Source: Roseiarcus sp963774195
GTDB lineage: Bacteria > Pseudomonadota > Alphaproteobacteria > Rhizobiales > Beijerinckiaceae
NCBI GenBank assembly: GCA_963774195.1
Contig: CAVZDY010000001.1
Location: 434,001 to 498,000 of the forward strand
Direction: 5' to 3'
Length of the DNA: 64,000 nt
In this document: piece after piece, positions 1 through 7,909 of the stretch
Layout of the letters: every line of letters begins with the position of its first letter
Numbering within the stretch: the first letter of the stretch is position 1
Made by a program: the position numbers and the translations under genes
The notes under the pieces: generated by a model
Told to the model about the DNA's origin: nothing
What the model saw: the letters and a program-made list of their open reading frames with translations, nothing else
Database searches by the model: none

Positions 1-121
1 TGCGAAACGCCTCGGCGTCTTGTCCGACCGCGACGCCAATCTCATTGACGCGTTCCGACGCTTGCTTTCCGGCCTCGCCCATGGCTTTGCCATTTCCTAT
101 GTCGGTCTGGTGTTCGTTCAT
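1..121 (-). CDS. Small hydrophilic protein, N-terminal 40 residues only
   Basis: The frame opens with an ATG at 119-121 on the minus strand, behind a clear GAGGAG ribosome binding site, and runs off the window start, so the C-terminus is unseen. The 40 visible residues (beginning MNEHQTDIGNGKAMGEAGKQ) are hydrophilic, without signal peptide or membrane segment, and rich in Ala, Gly, Glu and Gln. No family is recognised with confidence. The composition resembles small alphaproteobacterial stress proteins. An EcfG-type promoter lies 57 bases upstream, which supports both the gene and a stress role (inference). Confidence 0.6.
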   Translation of the reverse strand, partial: MNEHQTDIGNGKAMGEAGKQASERVNEIGVAVGQDAEAFR

Positions 122-177
122 AGCGTCCTCCTCGTTGGCCGGCCTGGCCCGCCCGCACGCAGCCGTGCGCAGGCCGT

Positions 178-203
178 AACGCCCGAGCGGTCGGGAGAGT
201 TCC
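178..203 (-). promoter_or_regulatory. EcfG-type general stress promoter for the small protein at the window start
   Basis: On the minus strand the sequence reads GGAAC, 17 bases, CGTT. This is an exact match to the alphaproteobacterial EcfG consensus (GGAAC-N16/17-CGTT). The -10 element lies 57 bases before the start codon at 121. Regulation by EcfG is inferred; no ecfG, phyR or nepR gene is in this window. Confidence 0.7.
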
Positions 204-232
204 GTCCCGCCGCGGCGCGGAGGGCTCGGACG

Positions 233-258
233 GGAACCTCCCGATGCCGGCGATTGTT
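233..258 (+). promoter_or_regulatory. Probable EcfG-type promoter for the YihY gene
   Basis: GGAACC at 233 is followed after 17 bases by TGTT at 255-258, a one-base departure from CGTT. It lies 32 bases before the ATG at 290 and is divergent from the exact match at 178-203. The position supports the upstream start at 290 for the YihY gene. Confidence 0.45.
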
Positions 259-289
259 GATGCCGCGTACGTCTTAGGGAAGCCGCCTC

Positions 290-1245
290 ATGTGGATCGC
301 CCGTCGTTTGCTCGCGCTCGCAGCGACGAGCGCATTGGCCGCATTCATCGCCGAACGAACTCGTGATTCTCGCGAGCCGGTCGCGGCGGCGCGTCGAACC
401 GACCTGGCGGCAATGAAAAAATCGTCTCCCGTTCGATCGCCGTCGCCAATGACGCCCGCCTGTTCTCTCTGGCCGCCGCCATCGCGTTCTACGGCGTTCT
501 GGCGCTCGCGCCCGCGATCACGGTGTTCGTCTCGATTTATGGGCTGCTCGCCGATGCCAAGGCCGTTGTGTCCCAACTGGGGCCGTTGATCTCGTTTTTT
601 CCCGATGCTGCGCGCGAACTCGTCGTCGATCAGGCGCAGCGGATCGCTTCCGTCTCTGGCCGCTCGCTGTCATTTGGACTGGTCGCCGGCTTCGCGGTCG
701 CGACTTGGAGCGCCACGGCCGCCGTAAAGGCCATTTTCGACGGCCTCAACGCGATTTACGGCGAAACTGAGAAGAGATCCTTGTTTCGCCTCAATGCAGT
801 CGCGTTGTCGATGACGATCAGCGGCGCGATTGTGACGGTCATCGCCATTCTCTTCGTCGCCGCCGAGCCCGACTTGGTCGCCCGGATCGCACCGCAATTG
901 GGCGGGCCGATCGCGATCGCGGTGACCTGGCTGCGCTGGCCGATCTTCCTGGTTCTCGTCGCGACCTCGATCGCCGTCCTCTACCGCATCGGGCCAAGCC
1001 GGAGCCGCGAGCCGTCAGCGCCGCTATGGCCGGGGGCCCTCGTCGCGGCGGCGCTGTGGGGCGCGTCATCGGAAGGATTTGCCTGGTATGTGTCGCGCCT
1101 TGCCAACTACCAGGCGGTCTATGGATCGCTCGCGACCGTCGCGATTTTCCTGACCTGGGTGTGGCTTTCGGCCAGCGCTGTGCTGATCGGCGCCATCATC
1201 GATGCGCAGATCGAGCGCGAGATATCGCGGACCCCGCGGCCGTGA
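290..1245 (+). CDS. YihY/BrkB-family inner membrane protein, frameshifted near its N-terminus
   Basis: Residues encoded from about 430 to 1245 match the YihY (formerly ribonuclease BN/BrkB) family: a characteristic AIAFYGVLALAPA segment, several hydrophobic segments, and a C-terminal YGSLATVAIFLTWVW block. The function of this family is not settled. The conserved frame has no start codon before a GTG at 523, which would delete the first membrane segment. The frame opening at ATG 290 (AGGGA upstream) contains ATG-A6-TCG at 413. One extra A in the A6 run (416-421) would join both frames into MKKIVSRSIA and give about 318 residues, close to the family's usual length. A sequencing error, a true frameshift or slippage at the A-run would all fit. 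Confidence 0.75.
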
Positions 1246-1281
1246 CGCCGTCGGCGCCGGGCGCGGGCCGCAGCGTGGGCG

Positions 1282-1473
1282 TCAGTCGCCGTCGATCGCC
1301 TTTTTCACCGCATCCTTGGCTCTTCCGGCGGCGTGCTGGGCTTCCCCTTTGGCGTGCTGCAGTTTGCCTTCGGCCTGCATCTCACGATCGTCGAGCGCTT
1401 TGCCGGCCGCCTCTTTGGCTTTGCCGATCGCCTCGTTCGCCACGCCTTTGACCTTGTCTTTGGTGCTGCTCAT
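1282..1473 (-). CDS. CsbD-family stress protein
   Basis: A 63-residue protein beginning MSSTKDKVKGVANEAIGKAK, with the Lys/Ala/Glu-rich amphipathic repeat pattern (GKAKEAAGKALDD, GEAQHAAGRAKDA) typical of CsbD. These small bacterial general-stress proteins have no known enzyme activity. It has no cysteine and no membrane segment. The start ATG follows an AGAGAGG ribosome binding site, and an exact EcfG-type promoter lies 46 bases upstream. It is monocistronic and convergent with the YihY gene. The family assignment is secure; the molecular role is unknown. Confidence 0.93.
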   Translation of the reverse strand: MSSTKDKVKGVANEAIGKAKEAAGKALDDREMQAEGKLQHAKGEAQHAAGRAKDAVKKAIDGD

Positions 1474-1518
1474 GATTGGCCTCTCTACAGTCGGCGCCGT
1501 CGCCGGATCATGCCAGGG

Positions 1519-1543
1519 AACGCGTTTCGGCTACCGAAGTTCC
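1519..1543 (-). promoter_or_regulatory. EcfG-type promoter of the CsbD gene
   Basis: The minus strand reads GGAAC-N16-CGTT, an exact consensus match, with the -10 element 46 bases before the csbD start at 1473. CsbD genes are common members of alphaproteobacterial general stress regulons. Confidence 0.75.
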
Positions 1544-1582
1544 GCAACGGACATTTTTGCGTCGGCGCCACGCCCTCGCCGC

Positions 1583-1640
1583 GAAGTGTCCCTAGGGAAC
1601 GCAGAAGTGTTCCCAGGGACCCCTGAAGTGTTCCGAGGGA
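1583..1640 (+). repeat. Three 16-bp direct repeats at exactly 21-bp spacing upstream of otsB
   Basis: GAAGTGTCCCTAGGGA (1583-1598), GAAGTGTTCCCAGGGA (1604-1619) and GAAGTGTTCCGAGGGA (1625-1640) start 21 bases apart, about two helical turns, so all face the same side of the DNA. Each carries a partly palindromic TCCC/AGGGA core; the first core (TCCCTAGGGA) is a perfect palindrome. The last copy overlaps the -35 element of the otsB promoter. They look like an operator array, but no binding protein is known to me. Confidence 0.7.
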
Positions 1641-1663
1641 ACGAAAACGCGCCTTCGAGCGTT
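1638..1663 (+). promoter_or_regulatory. EcfG-type promoter of the otsB-GH15-otsA operon
   Basis: GGAAC at 1638-1642, 17 bases, CGTT at 1660-1663. This is an exact match to the EcfG consensus, 64 bases before the otsB ATG. Trehalose synthesis under general stress control is well known in alphaproteobacteria. The -35 shares bases with the last 21-bp-phased repeat. Confidence 0.75.
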
Positions 1664-1726
1664 GAAGGTTATGGCGCGACGTTAGTCCGCCGTCTCAGCC
1701 GGGCGGCGGACGTGGAGAAGTTGTGT

Positions 1727-2548
1727 ATGATCGTACAGAACGACGGCCGACCCGACGATGCGGAAGCAGTCGGGGACGCCGGGGCGGGGGAATGCGGCGT
1801 CCGAGCGGCCGAGGCCGCCCTGACGACCGCTACAGCCCTGTTCCTCGACGTCGACGGAACGCTGCTCGACATCGCTGAGCGACCGAGCGCCGTTTCACTC
1901 CCCAACCCCCTGTTGAATGTCTTGCAGCGCGTCGATCGAAAACTCGGCGGCGCCGTCGCCCTGGTCAGTGGACGCCCGATCGACGACCTGGACCGGATTT
2001 TTTCGCCCTTGCGCCTGCGCGCGAGCGGAGTGCATGGCGCCGAGATACGGCTCGATCCGACCGAGGAGCCGCACCCCTCGCCCAATGCGCATGCGTTGCC
2101 GGAATCGCTGACCGATCTCCTCGCGGAATCGCTGCGCGCATTTCCCGGGATCTTCATCGAACAAAAGACCTACACCCTCGCCGTGCATTATCGCGCCGCG
2201 CCTGAGGCCGGGCCCCAAATTCGCAGGATTTTGGAGCGCCTGATCGAAAGCGAGCCGGACAGCGGGTTCGAGATCTTCGACGCCCATTGCGCCTTCGAAT
2301 TGAAGACGCCCGGCTTCGACAAGGGCTGGGCTGTGGCGACCTTCCTGGAGCATGAGCCTTTCAGCGGCCGCGTCCCCATATTCGTGGGCGACGACGCCAC
2401 CGATGAAGCAGGTTTCGCAGCCGTCGCCGCGCACGGCGGCGTCGCCTACGCCGTGGGTCGCTGGCGGCCCGGGGCGCGGGGCGTATTCACCGACCCGACC
2501 GCGGTGCGGGCGTGGCTCACGGCGTTTGCCGACAGGAGGGCGGATTGA
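1727..2548 (+). CDS. otsB: Trehalose-6-phosphate phosphatase
   Basis: HAD-superfamily phosphatase of 273 residues that would convert trehalose 6-phosphate to trehalose in the cytoplasm. The HAD nucleophile motif DVDGTL lies near residue 41, a SGRP motif follows, and the metal-binding GDDATDE motif is near residue 225. The ATG at 1727 follows GGAGAAG and lies 64 bases after the EcfG-type -10; the frame stays open upstream, but those starts precede the promoter. It is first of a tightly coupled operon: its TGA overlaps the TTG start of the GH15 gene (TTGA). An N-terminal extension of about 30 hydrophilic residues before the HAD domain shows no recognisable motif. Confidence 0.94.
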   Translation: MIVQNDGRPDDAEAVGDAGAGECGVRAAEAALTTATALFLDVDGTLLDIAERPSAVSLPNPLLNVLQRVDRKLGGAVALVSGRPIDDLDRIFSPLRLRASGVHGAEIRLDPTEEPHPSPNAHALPESLTDLLAESLRAFPGIFIEQKTYTLAVHYRAAPEAGPQIRRILERLIESEPDSGFEIFDAHCAFELKTPGFDKGWAVATFLEHEPFSGRVPIFVGDDATDEAGFAAVAAHGGVAYAVGRWRPGARGVFTDPTAVRAWLTAFADRRAD

Positions 2549-4356
2549 AGTCGACCCGACAGACACGCGAACAAAGTCTCGATCTTGCACTCATCGGCAA
2601 CTGTCGCGTCGCCGCACTCATCGACAATCGCGCCCGCATCGTCTGGTGGTGCTTTCCCCGCTTCGATTCGGACCCCGTGTTCTCCCGGCTGCTGGCGGGC
2701 GACGAGGAGAAGGGATTTTGCGACGTCGTGATGGCGGAATTCGCCAGCAGCACGTCCCGTTATGTGCGCAACACGGCGATCCTCGAAACCGTGCTCACGG
2801 ACACCCGCGGCGCTTCGGTGCGCATCACCGATTTCGCGCCGCGCTTCGACCGCTACGAGCGCACCTTCCGGCCGCCTCAGATCATCCGCCGCATCGAGCC
2901 GATTTCTGGGTTGCCCCGCATCGCCATCCGCGTGCGGCCGACGCACCACTACGGCAAGCCCGCTAAGGAATTCGTCGTCGCCTCCAATCACATCCGCTAC
3001 ATCGGCGGCGACGAAGTCATGCGCCTCACCAGCGACGGTCCGCTGTCCTACATCTGCGAGGAAGTGACGTTCGCGCTCACCCAGCCGATCACCTTGATTT
3101 TCGGCCAGGACGATCCGTTTCGCAGCGGGATCGACGCGACGGGAAAGGAATTTCTCGAGCGCACGCGTGACCACTGGCTCGGCTTCGTGCGCCATCTCGC
3201 GGTGCCCTTCGAGTGGCAGTCCGCTGTCGTGCGCGCCGCGATCACTTTGAAGCTCTGCAGCTTCGAGGAGACGGGAGCGATCGTCGCCGCACACACGACG
3301 TCAATTCCCGAAGCGCCGTCCTCGACGCGCAACTGGGACTATCGCTTCTGCTGGATGCGGGACGCCTATTTCGTCGTCGACGCGCTCAATCGCCTCGGCG
3401 CGACGCAGACGATGGAAGCCTACATCAACTACATCACGACCATCGCGACCGATGCGGCGCATATTCAGCCCGTGCACGGCATCGTTCCGTTCTCGTCTCT
3501 GGAAGAGCGCATCGCGCCTGATCTTCAGGGCTTTCTCGGCCAGGGGCCGGTTCGGGTCGGCAATCAGGCCTCGGTTCAAGTGCAGAACGACGTCTACGGC
3601 AGCGTCGTCCTCGCCGCGACGCAGATGTTCGTCGACGAGCGCTTGCCGAAGATGGGCGACGAGTCGCTGTTCCGCCTGCTCGAGCCCCTCGGCGAACATG
3701 CGCGGCTGCGCGCTTTCGATCCCGACGCCGGCCTTTGGGAATTCCGCGGCCGCGCGCACGCGCATACTTATTCGGCGACGATGTGCTGGGTCGCTTGCGA
3801 CCGCCTCAGCCAGATCGCGCGGCGGCTCGGCCTCGCCGACCGCGTGCGCTACTGGGAGGAGCACGCGCACGCGATCCGCATGCGAATTCTCGCCGAGGCA
3901 TGGGACGAAAAGCGAGGCGCCTTCACCGGCGCGCTCGGCCACCCCGACTTCGACGCCAGCGTGCTGCTGATCTCGGAACTCGGACTGCTGCCGCCGAGCG
4001 ATCCGCGCTTCATTGCGACCTGCGACGTGATCGGCCGCGACCTGATCCGCAACGGCCGCGTGATGCGTTACATCGCCGCCGACGATTTCGGCATGCCGGA
4101 AACCGCGTTCCTGGCCTGCAGCTTCTGGTACCTCGACGCGCTATGTCAGATCGGTCGCAAAGCCGAGGCGCGCGAGGTGTTCCAAGCAATTCTCGCCGGG
4201 CGCAACGCCTACGGTCTTCTCTCTGAAGACATTCACCCCGACACTGGGGAACTCTGGGGCAACCTGCCGCAGACTTACTCGATGGCAGGGATAATCAACA
4301 CAGCGACGAGACTTTCGTCGAGTTGGGAGGATGCATGGGCTCGCGCATCGTCATAG
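2545..4356 (+). CDS. Glycoside hydrolase family 15 protein (glucoamylase/trehalase type)
   Basis: A 603-residue protein with the GH15 layout: an N-terminal beta-rich domain (ALIGNCRVAALIDNRARIVW, WWCFPRFDSDPVF) and an (alpha/alpha)6 barrel with the signature NWDYRFCWMRDA near residue 263. Bacterial GH15 enzymes include glucoamylases, dextran hydrolases and trehalases, and substrate cannot be read from sequence. No signal peptide is seen, so it is probably cytoplasmic. The TTG start at 2545 overlaps the otsB stop and follows AGGAGG; the frame ends 22 bases inside otsA. Its place between the two trehalose-synthesis genes suggests turnover of trehalose or of a glucan precursor (inference). A second paralogue lies at 33514. 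Confidence 0.88.
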   Translation: MKSTRQTREQSLDLALIGNCRVAALIDNRARIVWWCFPRFDSDPVFSRLLAGDEEKGFCDVVMAEFASSTSRYVRNTAILETVLTDTRGASVRITDFAPRFDRYERTFRPPQIIRRIEPISGLPRIAIRVRPTHHYGKPAKEFVVASNHIRYIGGDEVMRLTSDGPLSYICEEVTFALTQPITLIFGQDDPFRSGIDATGKEFLERTRDHWLGFVRHLAVPFEWQSAVVRAAITLKLCSFEETGAIVAAHTTSIPEAPSSTRNWDYRFCWMRDAYFVVDALNRLGATQTMEAYINYITTIATDAAHIQPVHGIVPFSSLEERIAPDLQGFLGQGPVRVGNQASVQVQNDVYGSVVLAATQMFVDERLPKMGDESLFRLLEPLGEHARLRAFDPDAGLWEFRGRAHAHTYSATMCWVACDRLSQIARRLGLADRVRYWEEHAHAIRMRILAEAWDEKRGAFTGALGHPDFDASVLLISELGLLPPSDPRFIATCDVIGRDLIRNGRVMRYIAADDFGMPETAFLACSFWYLDALCQIGRKAEAREVFQAILAGRNAYGLLSEDIHPDTGELWGNLPQTYSMAGIINTATRLSSSWEDAWARASS

Positions 4357-5786
4357 TCTCCAATCGTGTGGCCGTGCCGGACACCTCACGGACTCCGGTG
4401 GCAGGCGGATTGGCGGTCGCGGTCAAGGCCGCGTTGAAAAACCGAAACGGTCTTTGGTTCGGCTGGAGTGGCCGCATCGAGGAGAAGCCGGATGAGGAGC
4501 CGCGCACCGTCGAGGTCAACAAGATCGCCTACGCGCTGATCGATCTCTCGGAGAACGACTTCCAGGAATATTACAACGGGCTCGCCAATCGCGTGCTCTG
4601 GCCGATCTTGCACTATCGCGTCGATCTGCAGGAATATTCCCGCGCCGACGCGACCGGCTATTTGCGCGTCAATTCGATTTTCGCCGACAAATTGAGCGAC
4701 ATGATCCGCGAGGACGACATCCTCTGGGTCCACGACTACCACCTGATGCCGCTCGGGCGCGAACTGCGGGCGCGCGGCCACAAGAATCCGATCGGCTTCT
4801 TCCTGCATATCCCATGCGCGCCGCCCGACATCCTTCAGACGTTGCCATATCACAAAGAAATTCTAGGCAGCCTCTCGCATTACGATCTCGTCGGGTTCCA
4901 GACCGACAACGACCGTGACAACTACGCGCAGTACCTCGTTTTGCAGGGCGCGCGCGAGGGCCGGAACGATACCTACGAGGTCGACGGCCGGCAGGTGCGG
5001 CTCGGCGTCTTCGCCGTCGGCATCGAGACCGCTGTCTATCATCGGCTCGCGCGCAACGCCGTCCGCTCGCCCCTGGTCGCGCGGGTGAAGGAGAGCCTCA
5101 GCGGACATCGGCTGGTGCTGGGCGTCGATCGCCTCGACTATTCCAAGGGAATCCCGCAGCGCATCCGCGCCTTCGAGAGCTTTCTCGAGCACAATCCCGA
5201 ATGGCGCGGGCGCCTGACCTTCCTGCAGATCACGCCCAAGAGCCGCGCCGACATCAAGGAATACGGCGAGATCGAAGCGGAAGTGACGAGCCTCATCGGC
5301 CGCATCAACGGCCGCTTCGGCGACGCGGCGTGGACACCGATCCGCTACATCAACCGCTCCTATTCGCGCACCGCGCTCGCTGGAATGTATCGCGCCGCCG
5401 ACGTCGCCATGGCGACGCCGCTGCGCGACGGCATGAACCTCGTCGCCAAGGAGTTTCTGGCGGCGCAAGATCCGGAGGACCCCGGCGTTCTCATCCTCTC
5501 CGAATTCGCCGGCGCCGCCGCCAAGCTCGACGAGGCGTTGATCGTCAATCCGCACGAGATCGAGGGGGTCGCCGCGGCGCTCAAGCGTGCGCTCGAAATG
5601 CCGCGCGAAGAGCGGCGGGCGCGACATGCGTCGATGCTCGAATATCTGCTCGAGCACGACATCAAGCACTGGGCCGACGAATATCTCATGACGCTCGGCG
5701 AGGTGCGCCAACGCGGCGGCCTGTTGGACAGCCTGCGCGCGCTGTTCGGCGCGTCGCCCGAGCCCCGCGTCGACGTGCGTCGATAA
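4335..5786 (+). CDS. otsA: Trehalose-6-phosphate synthase
   Basis: A GT20 glycosyltransferase of 483 residues that makes trehalose 6-phosphate from a nucleotide-activated glucose and glucose 6-phosphate. Family landmarks are the N-terminal IVIVSNRV with a glycine-rich GGLAVAVKAAL loop, WVHDYHLMPL near residue 133, HIPCAPPDI, VDRLDYSKGIP near residue 261, and the donor-binding block DGMNLVAKEFLAAQ near residue 363. The ATG at 4335 follows GGGAGG and overlaps the GH15 gene by 22 bases, so translational coupling is likely. The alternative ATG at 4323 would consume the ribosome binding site. It completes the OtsAB route with the phosphatase at the head of the operon. Confidence 0.96.
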   Translation: MGSRIVIVSNRVAVPDTSRTPVAGGLAVAVKAALKNRNGLWFGWSGRIEEKPDEEPRTVEVNKIAYALIDLSENDFQEYYNGLANRVLWPILHYRVDLQEYSRADATGYLRVNSIFADKLSDMIREDDILWVHDYHLMPLGRELRARGHKNPIGFFLHIPCAPPDILQTLPYHKEILGSLSHYDLVGFQTDNDRDNYAQYLVLQGAREGRNDTYEVDGRQVRLGVFAVGIETAVYHRLARNAVRSPLVARVKESLSGHRLVLGVDRLDYSKGIPQRIRAFESFLEHNPEWRGRLTFLQITPKSRADIKEYGEIEAEVTSLIGRINGRFGDAAWTPIRYINRSYSRTALAGMYRAADVAMATPLRDGMNLVAKEFLAAQDPEDPGVLILSEFAGAAAKLDEALIVNPHEIEGVAAALKRALEMPREERRARHASMLEYLLEHDIKHWADEYLMTLGEVRQRGGLLDSLRALFGASPEPRVDVRR

Positions 5787-5797
5787 GGGAGACGGTT

Positions 5798-6256
5798 ATG
5801 GCGCAGGTACGGGAAGCCGAACGGCCCGCCCCGGCGCTCGGCGGCCTGCTGGAGACCTCGCTCTATGCGCGTGATCTGAAGCAGACCACCGCCTTCTACC
5901 GCGATCTCCTCGGCGCGAAGACACTCGTCGACAGTCCCCGTCTCGTGGCGTTCGATGTCGGCCGCAGCGTGCTGCTGGTCTTTCAAGCCGGCGCGACCGA
6001 GCAGGACTTCGTCGACCGACGCGGCCGCATTCCCGGTCACGGCGGTGGCGGGCGCCTGCACCTCGCGCTCTCGATCGTGGCGGAAGACCTCGAAACCTGG
6101 CGCGCTCGGCTTGCGGAGCGCAATATCGCGATCACGGGCGAATATCGCTGGCCGCGCGGCGGCGTCAGCCTCTATTTCCAGGACCCCGACGGCGCGCTTG
6201 TCGAGCTCGCGACGCCCGGCCTCTGGTGGAAGCCAGAGACCGCCAATGCCGAGTGA
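5798..6256 (+). CDS. VOC-family (glyoxalase/bleomycin-resistance fold) protein
   Basis: A 152-residue single vicinal-oxygen-chelate domain. It has the N-terminal strand LETSLYARDLKQTTAFYRDLLG, a central histidine after a glycine run (GHGGGGRLHLALS), and the C-terminal FQDPDGALVELATPGLW. The metal-ligand pattern is partial, so enzyme class cannot be assigned. Dioxygenases, glyoxalases and resistance proteins share the fold. It starts 11 bases after otsA with an AAGGGAGA ribosome binding site, and is probably the last gene of the trehalose operon. Its relation to trehalose is unclear. Confidence 0.82.
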   Translation: MAQVREAERPAPALGGLLETSLYARDLKQTTAFYRDLLGAKTLVDSPRLVAFDVGRSVLLVFQAGATEQDFVDRRGRIPGHGGGGRLHLALSIVAEDLETWRARLAERNIAITGEYRWPRGGVSLYFQDPDGALVELATPGLWWKPETANAE

Positions 6257-6285
6257 CGGGCGTCGACGCTAAATCCCGCCGATCC

Positions 6286-6368
6286 CGTCATTGCGAGGAG
6301 CGCAGCGACGAAGCAATCCATCGTTCCGCTTGGCGCTGCTGGATTGCTTCGCTCCGCTCGCAATGACG
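6286..6368. repeat. REP-like inverted repeat, copy 1
   Basis: An 83-bp imperfect palindrome with ends CGTCATTGCGAG and CTCGCAATGACG, with inner arms GAAGCAATCCA and TGGATTGCTTC. Related copies lie at 16820-16902 and 47457-47540, with a half copy at 30494-30538. All are in gaps between genes. It sits between the converging VOC gene and outer-membrane factor gene and may help terminate both. Confidence 0.85.
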
Positions 6369-6386
6369 GGCCTTAGACAAAACGCT

Positions 6387-7899
6387 CTACTTCGCCGCCT
6401 GCGCGAGGGCTTCTCCAGCCGCGCGCTCGGGATAGGCCGCCTCCCAACCGCCGCCGAGCGCCTTGTAGAGCTGCGCCACATCCGCCGAGACGCCGACCGT
6501 GCTCTGGATATATTGCTGTTGGGCCTGCAGAACCGTGCGGGAGGTGTCGAGCACGGTGGTGAAGTCGGCGACGCCGTCGTTGTAGCGCGCGCGGGCGAGC
6601 GTCAGCGCCTCTTGCGAATGCGAAATCTGCTCCGCGAGATGGGCGCGCTTCTGCTGGTCGGCGCGGTAGGCGACAAGCGCGTTGACGACGTCGTGCCAGG
6701 CTTGCAGCACCGTCTTGCGGTAAGCGATCGCTGCCTCCTGCTGCTCGGCCTTGGCGAGCTCGAGCGTCGATTTCAGCTTGCCGCCCTCGAAGATCGGCAA
6801 CGTCACGCTCGGGCCGACCATGTATTGCACCGAGCTTCCTCGCCACAGCTTGTCGACGGTCAGCGAGTTCGAGCACCAGCGAGCCGTTCAATTGAACGGT
6901 CGGATAGAAGGAGGCGACGGCGACGCCGGTGTCAGCGGTCTGCGCATGCAGCACCGCTTCGGCGCGGCGGATATCGGGACGTCGACGCGCAAGTTCTGAG
7001 GGAACGCCGACGGGCACGCGCGCCGGAGCGGGCGGCGTCGCCTTGGCGCGCGCGAGCTCCGCCCTGAGGCCGTTCGGCGGCATGTCGAGCAGGAAGCTCA
7101 GCGCATTGATCCGCTCGCTCTCCTGCTGCTCGAAGCCAGGGATCATCGCCCGCACCGCCTCGACCTGAGCAGCGGCGTTTTCGACGTCGAGCCCCGTGGT
7201 GAGCCCCTTCTCCTGGCGCGTGCGCGTCAGCTCGAGGAGATCCTGTTCTACCTTCAGATTCTCTTTGGCGTTGGCGAGCAAGGCCTGCGAGCCGCGCAGC
7301 TGGATGTAGTCGCGCGCGACCTCGGCGAGCAGGGAGACCATCGTCGCGCGCCGATCGTCCTCGGCGGCCTCGATCTGCGCGTCGGCGGCCTCGACCTGCC
7401 GGCGCACCCGGCCCCAGAGGTCGAGCTCCCACGACGCGTCGAAGCCGGGGGTGTATTCGTTCAGCGGCGCGATCGCTTGCGTCGGCGTACCGGGCGGCGA
7501 CAATTGGGTCAGCAGGCTCGCAAGGCCGTTCTGGCTGTACTGCTCGCGCTGATATTTGGCCGTGCCGTCGAGGCTCGGCAGTTCGGCCGATGCAACGGAG
7601 CCGCGCTGGAAGCGGCTTTCCGCAATGCGCAGCGTCGCCGTCATGAGATCGAGATTGGCGAGCGTGACGCGCTGCTCGAGGCTGGTCAGCTCGGGGTCGG
7701 AAAACGCCCGCCACCACTTCGGGTCGAGAGGCGCCGACGTCGCCACGCTCTGCTGCGCGTCTTTCGACGACGTCGTCCCAACTTGAGCGAACGGAGCGTT
7801 CGGCAGACCCGAAACGGGCGGCGCAAAATTCGGGCCGACATTGCATGCGGCGAGGCCAAGCGCGGCCGCCGAAACCGCCGCAAAACGCTTCTTCGTCAT
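6387..7899 (-). CDS. Outer-membrane efflux lipoprotein (OprM/NodT type), frameshifted
   Basis: TolC-like outer-membrane factor that would form the exit duct of the export system encoded upstream. The N-terminus is a lipoprotein signal ending LGLAAC (lipobox Cys near residue 19) followed by NVGPNFAPP. Both outer-membrane efflux repeats are present: one in the first frame, and a C-terminal one (GPSVTLPIFEGGKLKST, NDGVADFTTVLDTSRTVLQ) in another frame. The switch lies near 6868-6869, where removing one T from TT restores SLVLDSLTVDKLW. Read through, the protein is about 503 residues, normal for the family. A sequencing error is the simplest explanation; otherwise the C-terminal third is lost. 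It begins 10 bases after the transporter gene. Confidence 0.85.
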
Positions 7900-7909
7900 T
7901 ACGTTGTCC

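Noticed and set aside
1202..1726. N-terminal extension of otsB by 175 residues
   Set aside because: It would run through the phased repeats and the promoter; the ATG at 1727 has a ribosome binding site and the family start.
6286..6368. REP-like repeat as an insertion sequence
   Set aside because: Only 83 bp, no open frame and no target-site duplication; it recurs as a non-coding element.
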